DNA of 64,000 nucleotides from Rhodanobacteraceae bacterium (GCA_024234055.1 JACKOW010000006.1:124001-188000), one strand, 5' to 3'; counted from the first letter of the stretch, positions 28,205 through 36,989 are shown. Numbers and translations: made by a program. The notes: generated from the sequence alone by a model not told the origin.

Positions 28205-28948
28205 CTACAAGCTCCCTGCCGCAACCACCAGGGCCTCGCCGGCTGCGCTGTGCCAGGCGTTCTCGATGTCATCGAAATCGCGATTGCTTTCGGCCAGCAG
28301 CACCAGCGCGCCATCACCGAAGGGCAGTGCGCGAACGGCCACTGTGTCGCGGCGGGTGTCCATGCGCTCCACCCGTGGCTCGTTGGGCAGGTACATGACC
28401 GTCACCGGGCCTTCCGGCGCCTGCATGACCATGTGTACCGACCAGCGCTTGTCCAGCGGACAGCGGTTCAGATAGTTCAGGGTCAAGCGGCTTTCATCCA
28501 CGCGCAGGCCGGCCTCGGTGAACATGCGCTCCACCAGCGGCCCTGGCACGCGCGTGGTCCGCGTCAGCGCGTAGGGCTCGTGCGACAGGTGATCAACGCT
28601 GGCGACGATCAGTTCATCGGTGGGGTTGGGCGCGCGCAGCAGACTGGTGGATACCAGCGCCACCACCGCCAGCGACGCCGCCAGCGCCAAGGGCCACCAG
28701 CGCGCGCTGGAACGCTGGCGCGCGGGCGGCTGAGCCTGCGCCGCATCCTCCGGCACGGCCGCCAGTATTCGATCCACCAGGCCTGTCGGCACCGGCACAT
28801 CCAGCGCCGCTTCCAGCTGATTTTCGAAGGCCAGCGCTTCGGTCAAGCGCGCGGCAGCGTCATCGCAGACGCGGGCCTGTGCCGCCTTGGCCAGTTCCGG
28901 CGAACGCGGGTCGATCAACAGTTGCCTGCGGAACTCAGAGCAGTTCAT
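28205..28948 (-). CDS. DUF3379-type anti-sigma factor
   Basis: A 247-residue membrane protein. The N-terminus MNCSEFRRQLLIDPRS and the following cytoplasmic helices (about 1-85) match the DUF3379 family. One transmembrane helix is at about 85-105 (WWPLALAASLAVVALVSTSLL), followed by a periplasmic domain. Its ATG lies 14 bp inside the end of the ECF sigma-factor gene, the usual sigma/anti-sigma arrangement. Predicted to hold the sigma factor at the inner membrane; the inducing signal is unknown. Confidence 0.85.
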   Translation of the reverse strand: MNCSEFRRQLLIDPRSPELAKAAQARVCDDAAARLTEALAFENQLEAALDVPVPTGLVDRILAAVPEDAAQAQPPARQRSSARWWPLALAASLAVVALVSTSLLRAPNPTDELIVASVDHLSHEPYALTRTTRVPGPLVERMFTEAGLRVDESRLTLNYLNRCPLDKRWSVHMVMQAPEGPVTVMYLPNEPRVERMDTRRDTVAVRALPFGDGALVLLAESNRDFDDIENAWHSAAGEALVVAAGSL

Positions 28949-29450
28949 GGACTGTCCCCTGACTCTCGCCGCGCAGCAAGGCCTTGAGCTTGGCGCGCGC
29001 ACGGAACAGCTGGGTCATGACCGCCGAAGCGGTGATCCCCAGTTGTTCGGCGATCTCGTCGCAGCTGAAGCCCCCGACCAGCTGCAACAGCAGCGGTTCG
29101 CGGTATTTTTCGTCGATGCGGCCGATGGCATCGCGCATCTCCTGGATCTCACTCATCTCGTGTGCGCTTGGGCTGTCCTGATCTTCAACGACGACATCGG
29201 CGATGTCGTCCAGCGGTGGCACCTTGCGTTCGAACAACCGTGCGTGTTCACGGCGCACGATGGTCATCAACCAGGCCTTGGCCTTCTTCTCGTCACGCAG
29301 ATCCGCCAGCGATCGCCAGGCCCGCAAGAAGGTCTCCTGCACCAGATCCTGAGCCACCGCCGAGTCGTGACAGAGCCAGAAGGCAAAGCGATACAGATCG
29401 GGCGAAAGCCGCCGGACCAGTTGATCGAATTCGCTACGTTTGGCATCCAT
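28935..29450 (-). CDS. ECF (sigma-70 family) RNA polymerase sigma factor
   Basis: A 171-residue sigma factor with region 2 (LYRFAFWLCHD...QDLVQETFLRAWRSL, about 20-50) and region 4 (CDEIAEQLGITASAVMTQLFRARAKL, about 130-158) and no region 1 or 3, as in ECF sigma factors. It overlaps the anti-sigma gene by 14 bp and is divergent from a DUF3592 gene, from which it is separated by 71 bp. Usually such pairs activate their own promoter, but I could not identify a paired -35/-10 with confidence. Confidence 0.93.
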   Translation of the reverse strand: MDAKRSEFDQLVRRLSPDLYRFAFWLCHDSAVAQDLVQETFLRAWRSLADLRDEKKAKAWLMTIVRREHARLFERKVPPLDDIADVVVEDQDSPSAHEMSEIQEMRDAIGRIDEKYREPLLLQLVGGFSCDEIAEQLGITASAVMTQLFRARAKLKALLRGESQGTVHELL

Positions 29451-29521
29451 GGCAAGCTAGACCGGCCCAAGTGGCGATGGCTTTCGTAGACTAATGTATC
29501 GGCACCGCGGCGGAGAGCGAC

Positions 29522-30229
29522 ATGCGCTGGTTCATCGTGATCTTCGGCTTGGTTGGCCTGGCCATGGCCGTTGCCGACTTCTTTGTCATTCGCCACACGC
29601 TCAACTTTCGTGATGGCGCCGTCACCACCGAAGGCGAAGTGATCGACTTCGTCAGCTCCCGCGGCAGCAAGGGCGGCACCATGTACGCGCCACGGGTGCG
29701 CTACAGCGTGCCGCTGCCCGAAGGCGGCGCGGGTGCCAGCTACGAGATCGTCGGCAGCGTGCGCTCCTCCAGCCGCGGCTACGATGTGGGTGAGAAGGTG
29801 AAGGTGCTGTTCCGACCCGATCGACCCGCTGACGGACAGATCGGAAGCTTCATGGAACAGTGGTTCGTCGCCACGATCCTCAGCGTGTTCACGCTGGTTT
29901 TTGGCGGAGTGGCGATCGGCATGATCGTGTCCGCCATCCGCCGCAAGCGCATGTACGACTGGCTGGAGCACAGCGGCATGACCGTGCAGGCGCGCATCGT
30001 GGAAGTCGGCAAGAACACCAGCCTCAAGGTCAACGGCCGCTCGCCCTGGGTCATCCGCGCCCAGTGGCAACATCCGGTGACCAGCAAGGTGCACATGTTC
30101 CAGAGCGAGAACCTGTGGTTCGATCCGAGCGAGTTCATCGGCGATCGCGAGCAGATCGGCATACGCATCGACGCCGATCAACCCGAACGCCACCGCGTGG
30201 ACATCAGCTGGTTGCCCAAATCGGCATAA
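29522..30229 (+). CDS. DUF3592 domain membrane protein
   Basis: A 235-residue protein with hydrophobic helices at about 2-22 and 115-140. Between them lies a DUF3592 domain of beta strands (VTTEGEVIDFVSS, YAPRVRYSV, YDVGEKVKVLFRPDRP), and a second similar strand set follows the second helix (GMTVQARIVEV...DREQIGIRIDADQP). No function is known for the family. It is divergent from the ECF sigma factor, so it might be a target of it; this is inference from position only. Confidence 0.82.
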   Translation: MRWFIVIFGLVGLAMAVADFFVIRHTLNFRDGAVTTEGEVIDFVSSRGSKGGTMYAPRVRYSVPLPEGGAGASYEIVGSVRSSSRGYDVGEKVKVLFRPDRPADGQIGSFMEQWFVATILSVFTLVFGGVAIGMIVSAIRRKRMYDWLEHSGMTVQARIVEVGKNTSLKVNGRSPWVIRAQWQHPVTSKVHMFQSENLWFDPSEFIGDREQIGIRIDADQPERHRVDISWLPKSA

Positions 30230-30237
30230 GCGCTCTT

Positions 30238-30408
30238 GTAGCCCGAACTGCGCGCAGCGCTGTCCGGGCGGTGACGCGAAGAGTCCCCCTGAGCCGCTAC
30301 GCGGCACAACGGGCTACAAATGCTCTTGTAGCCCGAACTGCGCGCAGCGCTGTCCGGGCGGCGACGCGGAAGAGCCCCGCTGAGCCGCTGCGCGGCACAA
30401 CGGGCTAC
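30238..30408. repeat. two tandem copies of a GTAGCCCG...CGGGCTAC inverted element
   Basis: Two near-identical elements of about 80 bp (30238-30317 and 30328-30408) begin GTAGCCCGAACTGCGCGCAGCG and end GCGGCACAACGGGCTAC. Further copies are at 31313-31392, 37163-37243 (inverted) and 58867-58948. The last copy has fully matched arms (GTAGCCCGTTGTGCCGCGC both ways). They sit only between genes and can fold into long hairpins, so they are probably REP/MITE-like. Confidence 0.85.
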
Positions 30409-30409
30409 G

Positions 30410-30838
30410 CTACAGCACTACCCGATGTTCTTCGGCCGCCCCGCGTACCGCGCTCAGCGCAATGCGCTGATCAAAGGTCACCAGCCGGCCTTGGTGTTTC
30501 ACGGCCAGCGCCAGCAGGTACACGTCGGTCAGCTGCCTTGGCCCATGTACACGACTCGAATCGACATGGTTTTCATCCAGCAGACTGATCGAATCGGGCC
30601 AGAGTTCATGGTGCGGCGCATTGGTGGCGCCGCGCAGTCGCGCCATGGCGTCGTAGAGGCTGGTGGCATTCGGATAATTCGGCTGGGAAACGATGCGCAG
30701 GTAGCCGTTCTGGGTGATGGGGCACGAGGCCCAGCCGTGAGCGATATTGGCGTCCAGCCAGTTCCAGGCCAGCGCGTGATGCTGATGCGCCCCATCCAGC
30801 AGCGCAATCAGCACATTCACATCGAACAGCGCACGCAA
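30410..30838 (-). CDS. vapC: VapC-type PIN-domain ribonuclease toxin
   Basis: A 142-residue PIN-domain protein: first acidic residue in FDVNVLIALLD, central TDVYLLALA and last LVTFDQRI form the metal-binding acidic set of VapC nucleases. It is five bases downstream of the antitoxin gene, in the same direction, typical of vapBC. VapC toxins cut specific tRNAs or rRNA; the target here is unknown. The end of the gene abuts a copy of a dispersed 80-bp inverted element. Confidence 0.9.
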   Translation of the reverse strand: MRALFDVNVLIALLDGAHQHHALAWNWLDANIAHGWASCPITQNGYLRIVSQPNYPNATSLYDAMARLRGATNAPHHELWPDSISLLDENHVDSSRVHGPRQLTDVYLLALAVKHQGRLVTFDQRIALSAVRGAAEEHRVVL

Positions 30839-30843
30839 TCCGG

Positions 30844-31083
30844 CTAGTCCTCGCCCAGCGCTTCGCGCAGGGCGTTGATCTGGGCATTGCTCACGGTGAC
30901 GCCGCTGCCGGGCTTGGGCGCAAAACCGTAGCGCGGCGAGGATTCAGCCACGGCCGAAGTCCTGGCCTGCAAGCCCATCCGCGCCAGTGCGCTCAGCACC
31001 GCACCGGCAGTACTCTTCTGGCGCTGAGCCAGATCCTTCACTGCCAGCAGCACGTCTTCATCGATGTCGAGTGTGGTGCGCAT
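30844..31083 (-). CDS. vapB: VapB-type ribbon-helix-helix antitoxin
   Basis: A 79-residue protein with an N-terminal ribbon-helix-helix DNA-binding region (MRTTLDIDEDVLLAVKDLA) and a C-terminal tail that should wrap the toxin. An inverted repeat (arms CTGATG and CATCAG, 31088-31105) lies four bases upstream of the ATG, where VapBC complexes normally bind to repress themselves. Paired with the downstream vapC gene. Confidence 0.88.
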   Translation of the reverse strand: MRTTLDIDEDVLLAVKDLAQRQKSTAGAVLSALARMGLQARTSAVAESSPRYGFAPKPGSGVTVSNAQINALREALGED

Positions 31084-31423
31084 GCATCTGATGCTAACAC
31101 ATCAGTTTTCGTCGAAAACCGTCGCAGCGAAAGCCAGTCGCGGCCGGCGTAGGGCGGGACCCGCCCGCGACGTGGTGGCAATGAGCGGGGCATTTCGCAG
31201 GCGGATCCCGCCGCCCGACTCGCGTGTGGTCGAAATCGTCTCCGGGCCATCGGCAATCGGCCTACAAAAGATTCCACCTTACGCGTTACGAAGGCCCGGA
31301 ACCCAAGCTCTTGTAGCCCGAACTGCGCGTAGCGCTGTCCGGGCAGTGACGCGAGGAGCCCCGCTGAGCCGCTGCGCGGCACAACGGGCTACGCCCACAG
31401 GAGCCGACGATGGTCGGGTCGCT
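31084..31423. other. intergenic region upstream of vapBC
   Basis: Contains the operator-like dyad of vapB (31088-31105), a GTAGGGCGGGACCCGCCC hairpin near 31150, and one copy of the GTAGCCCG element (31313-31392). No gene is seen. Confidence 0.6.
31088..31105 (-). promoter_or_regulatory. candidate VapBC operator
   Basis: A dyad of six-base arms with a six-base spacer, CTGATGTGTTAGCATCAG on the minus strand, ends four bases before the vapB ATG. Ribbon-helix-helix antitoxins bind such short dyads over their own promoter. Binding is inferred from position. Confidence 0.55.
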
Positions 31424-32731
31424 TCAGCCCTCGAAGCCGTGTTCGAAGATGGCGCTGTTGTCACTGGCCGAGGTGAATACGTAGACGCCGCCGCCGCCGA
31501 TGTTGGTGACGTAGACGTTGCCGGCCTCATCCTCACCGAAGCCGGCGATGCTGTAGGGCGTGTCCTGCCAGACGTTGACCTGGGTCAGGCCAGGCGACCA
31601 GGTGCCGTTCGCCGCACGGGTGGAGAAGTACAGCTCGCCGGTGCAGTAGTCGGAATTGATGTAGGTGCCCCGCAGCGCGCCGATCGGGCCGCGATAGCGG
31701 TAGCCGCCAGTGATGGAGCAACGCCCCGACAGGTGCTGATAGGTCTGGAATGGAGGCAGATAGTTCACGAGCGGCACATTGCAGGGCGCGGCGGTGGTGA
31801 ATGTCGTGGTGCCTTCAAAGCACTTCCAGCCCAGATTCACGCCCGAGGAACCGGCGGGCAGGTAGGTGACTTCTTCCCAGGCATTCTGGCCAACGTCGGC
31901 GATGAACAGATCACCGGTGACCTTGTCGAAGCTGATGCGCCAGGGATTGCGCATGCCGTAGTGCATGATCTCGTCGCAGGTCTGGTTGCTGCCGACAAAG
32001 GGATTGTCCGGCGGGATGCGATAGCCGGCCGGCTGTCCGGCGGTCGCCGCGCACATCTCGCTGCTGGCACTGGCAGTGGTCTGGGTGGGATCGATGCGGA
32101 TGATCTTGCCCAGCAGGAAGTAGTTGGTGCCGCCGCCCGGTGAGCAATTCGACGGCGTGCCATCCAGCGGCTTCTTCCACAGGCATTGGGCAAAGCCGTT
32201 GGGATCGCCCTGCGGTCCGCCATCGCCCATCGACCAGTACAGGTAGCCGTCAGGACCGAACACAATGTCGCCGCCGTTGTGGTTGCCAGCCACATCCGGC
32301 ACCTGGATGACTTCCCGCCGCGACGTGAGATCTGCCACATCGGGGTTGCCGACGGTGGTTCGGAACTCGGCAATGGCCTGCGGGTTGCCGGAGGTGGTTT
32401 GGGTGTAGGCCACATAGAAGCGGCGCTCGTTGACGCCATCGTAGTCCGGGTGAAAAGCCAGGCCCAGCAGTCCTTGCTCGCTGGAAGTAGCCACCGATAT
32501 CGTCAGCAGGGGCGTGGCCACGAGCGCGCCATTCTTGTACACGCGGATGACGCCGTTCTTCTGCACGATGAAGATTCGGCCTGAGCCATCGCCAGCGTGA
32601 CGCACGGCAAGGGGCTGACTCACGGCACCAGGCGCGACTATCTGGGTCAGGGTCAGATCTGGTGGCGGCGTCTGCGCCAAGGCGCAAGGAGCCACCAGCA
32701 TGGCGGTCAGAAGCAGAGCAAAACGCAGCAT
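31424..32731 (-). CDS. secreted PQQ-dependent sugar dehydrogenase-like beta-propeller (GSDH)
   Basis: A 435-residue exported protein: signal peptide (LLLTAMLVAPCALA, cleavage near 19), then a six-bladed propeller of the glucose/sorbosone dehydrogenase family with LAFHPDY, GNHNGGDIVFGPDGYLYWSMGDGG and MRNPWRISFDKVTGDLFIADVGQN. Members oxidise sugars with PQQ, but many relatives lack the cofactor, so activity is uncertain. The C-terminus ends AIFEHGFEG, a GFE tail seen on many secreted proteins of this bacterial order. It stands alone between repeats and plsB. Confidence 0.85.
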   Translation of the reverse strand: MLRFALLLTAMLVAPCALAQTPPPDLTLTQIVAPGAVSQPLAVRHAGDGSGRIFIVQKNGVIRVYKNGALVATPLLTISVATSSEQGLLGLAFHPDYDGVNERRFYVAYTQTTSGNPQAIAEFRTTVGNPDVADLTSRREVIQVPDVAGNHNGGDIVFGPDGYLYWSMGDGGPQGDPNGFAQCLWKKPLDGTPSNCSPGGGTNYFLLGKIIRIDPTQTTASASSEMCAATAGQPAGYRIPPDNPFVGSNQTCDEIMHYGMRNPWRISFDKVTGDLFIADVGQNAWEEVTYLPAGSSGVNLGWKCFEGTTTFTTAAPCNVPLVNYLPPFQTYQHLSGRCSITGGYRYRGPIGALRGTYINSDYCTGELYFSTRAANGTWSPGLTQVNVWQDTPYSIAGFGEDEAGNVYVTNIGGGGVYVFTSASDNSAIFEHGFEG

Positions 32732-32849
32732 GAGTATCCCCGGGGCGTCCGATCGACAGAACCCGAGGATAACGTCAGCCCACCGGCCGGGGTGTGAAAC
32801 CTGGCCCGATTCGCGCGGCGCGCCCCTCCTTGGGCGCGAGAATCTGCGG

Positions 32850-35420
32850 TCAGGCGCCGGGCTTGTCCGGGCCTTCCAGACTGGGCGTCGTGTTCGTGTC
32901 TGGCTGTGGCTCCGGCGGCGCCAGCTGCGCCCGCGCTTCCGGCGTGATCGCCACGATGCCCTGGCGCAACTCGCGCGAGAGGATGATGCGGGCGTCGGAG
33001 CCGAGCTGGTTGAGTTCTGGGCCGAAGGTCAGTTTGCCGTTGTCGTCGACGCTGACGATGCCTTCGGCCTTGAGCATCTGGATGAAACTCTTGAACAGGG
33101 CGCGATCGCCGAACTCGGGGCCGGACAGCTCGTGCAGCAGGGCCATGCGCTGAGCGGTGACGGTACACAGGGTTTCCAGTTCGCCCGATGACAGCACACC
33201 GGGGCCATTCTTGCCGAGCACGGCGATAACCACGTAATAGCGCTGGAAGGTCTGCAGCAGGCTGTGGGCGAGCACGCGCAAGCCGAAGAAGGCGTCGCCG
33301 CCATCCGCCGGGCGTGAGATCCAGCCGCCTTCGCTGTCGACATTGACCAGTCCGCGCTGGGCCATGAAATCGGCGGCAGCATCGATGCGCTCGACGAAAC
33401 CGTCGGCATCCCAGGGCAGGAACAGCTCGGTCTTGATGAAGGGATAGACCATGCGCCCCAGGCGCCCCAGACCCTGTCGCGACAGTCGGCGGGTGTTGAG
33501 CAGGCAGCACGCCACCCAGGACACCGCCGCGAACACATGGGTGACGTTGTTACGGTAATAGGACAACAGCACGCCCTGATCACCCTCAGCCCTGAGGACA
33601 TCGCCGAGCGGGTGCTTGAGCCGCCCGATCCAGCCCATGCTCTCGCCGTAGGCGACGATCTCGGTCGGCGTCATGGTGGTGATCGTGATGCGATCGCTGA
33701 ACGGCAGCTCGCGGGCCAGGTCCAGGAATATCTGCAGGTGGGCGACCAGATCGGCTTCGCCGATGGCGTGCTTGGGGGTGCCGAGGATCACCAGCGCCAG
33801 CAGCGCCACCGGATTCAAATCGGCCGCGCCGTTGATGTTTTCGAGAATGCGGTGGGAGAGGTCGTCAACAGCCGACGAGAACCAGGCCGGCCGGTCGTTC
33901 TCGCCGGTCTGCTGCTCGCGCCAGTCGGGGGCGTGATCCTGCAGCACCTGATCGAGTTCGATCGGCTCGCCGAAGTTGACCACCACGCGGCCGTAGCGGT
34001 GGCGCAGCACCGACAGCGAGCGCAGCAGCCCGATCCACGATTCCTTGGCCTTGGGCTGTCCGGAGAGTTCGCCGAGGTATGACTTGCCCTCGATCAGCTT
34101 CTCGTAGCCGATGTAGACCGGCTGGAACAGCACCGGCCGCGCGCGTTCGCGCAGGAAGGCGCGCACGGTCAGCGCCAGCATGCCGGCGCGCGGCGGCAGC
34201 AGCCGGCCGGTACGGCTGCGACCGCCTTCGATGAAGTACTCCAGGGCCACACCCTGGCGCACCAGCCGGGTCACGTATTCGCTGAACACCGCCGAATACA
34301 GCGCATTGGCCTTGAAGCTGCGGCGCAGGAAGAAGGCACCGCCACGTCGCAGGATCGGCCCGACCACCGGCAGGTTCAGATTGACGCCAGCGGCAATATG
34401 CGGCGGCACCAGACCATTGCGATACAGCAGATAGGACAACAGCAGATAATCGATATGGCTGCGGTGACAGGGCACGTAGACCACTTCATAGCCGGGCGCC
34501 CGCTGCCGGAAGGCGTCGAAATGGTGCAGGGTCACACCGTCGTAGATGCGGTTCCAGAAGCCCTGCAGGATGAAACTCAGCGAGCGCACCACCGGATGCG
34601 AATAGTCGGCGGCGATCTCACGGGCATAGGCGTTGGCCTTCTTGGCCGCCGCCTTGTAACCGCCCTTTTCCTTGTTGGCCTGGGCGGCAATCGCGGCGCG
34701 TACCGCATCGGCGCGCAGCAGATCGCCCACCAGCGTGCGCCGGTGTGAAAGGTCGGGCCCGATCACCGCGCCACGAATGCGCCGGAAATGCACGCGCATC
34801 AGCAGCGACAGCTTGTGCGCTGCGCGCTTGAGGTCCTCGCTCTCGCCGATGGCCTGATCCAGCGTCACCGGGGGACTGAACTGCAGTAACGTGTTGCGGC
34901 CGTTGAAGAGAATCGCCAGCAGCCGCCGGAAGCGGCCCACCACCACCCAGTTTTCACTGAACAGCACCTTGAACCAGCCGGCGCTGCGGTCCGGCGCGCG
35001 ACCCACGAAGATCGAAACCGGCACCAGTTGCACCTGCACATCGGGATCGCGGCGGATCGCCCCGAGCAGGCGCTCCAGTCGCACCGTGCGATCGCGCAGC
35101 TGGCGTCGGTTGAGCAGCCAGCCCGTGCGTTTTTCGATGGCGAAGATCGCCGGCGGCGGCCGGCTCAGGGTGGCCAGTGGCAGAGGATCGATTGGACGTG
35201 GCCAGCCGGCTTCGCGGCAGGCGCGGTCGAGGATGGCCACATTCGAGAGGCCCTGCCGATCCAGGATGTAGCAGACCGGCTTGCCCGGATCAAAGGGCGG
35301 CTGATCGGTCTCCGGCGTGATCCGGGTCAGCCGCAGAAAGGGGTGCAGCACGGTATCGACCAGCGCCAGCAGGGCGCGTCGGAACCATGGCGCCTTGACG
35401 ACGATATTCGCTTCGCTCAT
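32850..35420 (-). CDS. plsB: glycerol-3-phosphate 1-O-acyltransferase
   Basis: An 856-residue PlsB, which acylates the sn-1 position of glycerol-3-phosphate from acyl-ACP or acyl-CoA at the inner membrane, starting phospholipid synthesis. Acyltransferase blocks are present in order: the catalytic H-x4-D in VPCHRSHIDYLL, GGAFFLRRSF, EGGRSRTGR and VFFQPVYIGYEK-like LFQPVYIGYEKLIEG. The length agrees with proteobacterial PlsB (about 800-850). The ATG at 35420 (MSEANIVV) is chosen over one eleven codons upstream; neither has a strong ribosome-binding site. Confidence 0.95.
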   Translation of the reverse strand: MSEANIVVKAPWFRRALLALVDTVLHPFLRLTRITPETDQPPFDPGKPVCYILDRQGLSNVAILDRACREAGWPRPIDPLPLATLSRPPPAIFAIEKRTGWLLNRRQLRDRTVRLERLLGAIRRDPDVQVQLVPVSIFVGRAPDRSAGWFKVLFSENWVVVGRFRRLLAILFNGRNTLLQFSPPVTLDQAIGESEDLKRAAHKLSLLMRVHFRRIRGAVIGPDLSHRRTLVGDLLRADAVRAAIAAQANKEKGGYKAAAKKANAYAREIAADYSHPVVRSLSFILQGFWNRIYDGVTLHHFDAFRQRAPGYEVVYVPCHRSHIDYLLLSYLLYRNGLVPPHIAAGVNLNLPVVGPILRRGGAFFLRRSFKANALYSAVFSEYVTRLVRQGVALEYFIEGGRSRTGRLLPPRAGMLALTVRAFLRERARPVLFQPVYIGYEKLIEGKSYLGELSGQPKAKESWIGLLRSLSVLRHRYGRVVVNFGEPIELDQVLQDHAPDWREQQTGENDRPAWFSSAVDDLSHRILENINGAADLNPVALLALVILGTPKHAIGEADLVAHLQIFLDLARELPFSDRITITTMTPTEIVAYGESMGWIGRLKHPLGDVLRAEGDQGVLLSYYRNNVTHVFAAVSWVACCLLNTRRLSRQGLGRLGRMVYPFIKTELFLPWDADGFVERIDAAADFMAQRGLVNVDSEGGWISRPADGGDAFFGLRVLAHSLLQTFQRYYVVIAVLGKNGPGVLSSGELETLCTVTAQRMALLHELSGPEFGDRALFKSFIQMLKAEGIVSVDDNGKLTFGPELNQLGSDARIILSRELRQGIVAITPEARAQLAPPEPQPDTNTTPSLEGPDKPGA

Positions 35421-35522
35421 GCGGGTATGGCTGATTGCGGGGTACAGACGCAAGCTTAGCGCGGGCCGCTGGTGCCCGCGCCAAAGCAGTGGTCGACGGT
35501 CAGCTTGTGCTGACGCTTGAGC

Positions 35523-36449
35523 TTACTCGTCGGAGGCGTCGTCGTCGCCGTCTTCATCGCCGCCCGCAGCGGCGGCGGCTTCTTCGGCCTTGGCCTTCTC
35601 GATCTGCTCCAGCATGTCCTTGCCGTACCACTTGCCGTCAACCTTCTTCATCTCGCTCTCGAAACTCAGCGGCGCATCGAACAGCGCGTAGCTGACCTTG
35701 AGCTTGGCGACGTCGCCGGTCTCGCTGACGACCTCGGTCTTGACGCTGTCGGCGATGGCATCGAGCGAGAAGCCATAGGCGGCCAGAGCGTTCTTGACAC
35801 CGCCGACAGCCGGGCCGGCCTTGACCAGCATCTCGTCGAAGGACAGGGCCTTGATGTCATCAAGCTTGGTAATGCCGGTTGCACGCAGACCCTCGGCCAA
35901 CGCCGTAAGGGCATTGCGCATCAGCGCCGGATCGGCAAAATCGGTCTTGGTCAGCCAGCCCGACAGGCCGTTCATGAATTGCGTGGCCTGCGTCTTCTGC
36001 TGATCGGTCAGCTCGGTGCTCTGTTGAATGCTCATCGTGGCCATGCCCTGACCCATGCCGATGATGCCGGCCAGCTGCGGCTTCATTTCGGCCAGCTGCG
36101 GCTCGATCTCAGCCATGATCTTGTCGACGCCGTCGGGCGCCGTGATCTTGCCCCAGCTCTCGGCGAACTCGGCGCGCTCTTCGTCGGTGATGGGCTCGGC
36201 GCGCTGCTTGTCCCAGTCAGCGCGGATGCGCTCCAGCTCAGCCGGCGGCATCGACGCCTGCAGCAGCGCCTTCAGATCATTGTTGCGAAAGGCCTTGACC
36301 TGAGTTTCCAGTGCGCTTGAGGCGGTAGCCTGGGTGGCGACCATGGCTTTTTCAGCCGGTGCCGCGCCCGGCGCGGGTTCATCCTTGCCGCAACCGGCAA
36401 GCAGGGCGCAGCCAAGCGCGACGGCAATCAGGGAATGGCGGAAGGACAT
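35523..36449 (-). CDS. hypothetical lipoprotein with acidic tail
   Basis: A 308-residue protein with a lipoprotein signal (lipobox LLAGC, Cys at about residue 20), an Ala-Pro-rich linker, a mostly helical body and a strongly acidic C-terminus (GGDEDGDDDASDE). Residues 55-110 and 240-285 suggest two related modules ending in a KVDGKWYGKDML segment, as in some uncharacterised Xanthomonadales lipoproteins. I recognise no catalytic motif. It is the first gene downstream of the candidate small RNA, about 400 bp away. Confidence 0.75.
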   Translation of the reverse strand: MSFRHSLIAVALGCALLAGCGKDEPAPGAAPAEKAMVATQATASSALETQVKAFRNNDLKALLQASMPPAELERIRADWDKQRAEPITDEERAEFAESWGKITAPDGVDKIMAEIEPQLAEMKPQLAGIIGMGQGMATMSIQQSTELTDQQKTQATQFMNGLSGWLTKTDFADPALMRNALTALAEGLRATGITKLDDIKALSFDEMLVKAGPAVGGVKNALAAYGFSLDAIADSVKTEVVSETGDVAKLKVSYALFDAPLSFESEMKKVDGKWYGKDMLEQIEKAKAEEAAAAAGGDEDGDDDASDE

Positions 36450-36840
36450 GGGGAAACTCCTGAGTATCGAAAAGGGGGCAGTGCCTGCCGGTCGATGCGC
36501 TCCGGATCCGAGATCCGGCGCACCAAGGCGGCCTCAACGGCAGCTGCAGGGCGGGACTCTAGCCCGGAGACGAGATCGTGCGCAAACGCCAAGTGCGTTA
36601 AGCGAGCGTCCGGGTCGCCTCTGGCAGTGCGCTTGTTCGCGCCTCAATCAGGGGCGGGGGGCGGGGGGCAGGGGACCCACGTCGCGGCACGGTCAGATCA
36701 TGCGTCGTGATTGGACACCTGCCCCCTGCCCCTTGCCCCTTCCTTGCAGCTCAACAAATCAATGAACCAGGGAATGTTCGGTGAGAACCGGGGTCGTCCC
36801 CTCTGGCCGCGCCCGAAGCTCTGCCGGGCCGTCCCGTCGA
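36450..36840. repeat. intergenic region with GGCAGGGG inverted module
   Basis: No gene is seen. A module with GGGGGCAGGGGACC at its left and CCTGCCCCCTGCCCC at its right (36655-36740) recurs at 40011-40090 and 47616-47700 with a conserved CACGGTCAGA-like core, and can fold as a hairpin. Confidence 0.65.
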
Positions 36841-36844
36841 TTCA

Positions 36845-36944
36845 CCAAAGAAAAAGGCGGAGAGGGCCTCCGCCTTTATGGGCCTTTTCGGCCTTGTTGT
36901 TATGAGCGCTTCCTGCGCTGGCTGTAATCGTCACAGCAATGTGT
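36845..36944 (-). ncRNA. candidate small RNA, unrecognised family
   Basis: The minus strand shows a complete transcription unit without a frame. A -35 TTGACT (36975-36980) and -10 TACTAT (36951-36956) give a predicted start near 36944. The RNA would have hairpins GCTGT/ACAGC (36921-36937) and AGCGC-AGGAA-GCGCT (36905-36919), a single-stranded CATAACAACAA (36894-36904), and hairpin GGCC-GAAAA-GGCC (36881-36893). It ends in a 10-bp terminator stem (36853-36877) followed by TTCTTT. The region is markedly AT-richer than its surroundings. I do not recognise it as a known Rfam family. Confidence 0.6.
36853..36877 (-). terminator. rho-independent terminator
   Basis: A perfect 10-bp stem (AAAGGCGGAG with CTCCGCCTTT, five-base loop) is followed on the minus strand by TTCTTT. 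It would end the candidate small RNA; on the plus strand no T run follows, so it is read as minus-directed. Confidence 0.75.
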
Positions 36945-36950
36945 GTATTG

Positions 36951-36989
36951 ATAGTAAGTTAGATGATATTCCTAAGTCAACACCTTAGG
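36951..36989 (-). promoter_or_regulatory. promoter of the candidate small RNA with overlapping dyad
   Basis: Minus-strand TTGACT (36975-36980) and TACTAT (36951-36956) with 18-base spacing. A CCTAAG/CTTAGG dyad (36971-36976 and 36984-36989) overlaps the -35 and could be a repressor or activator site. Confidence 0.5.
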
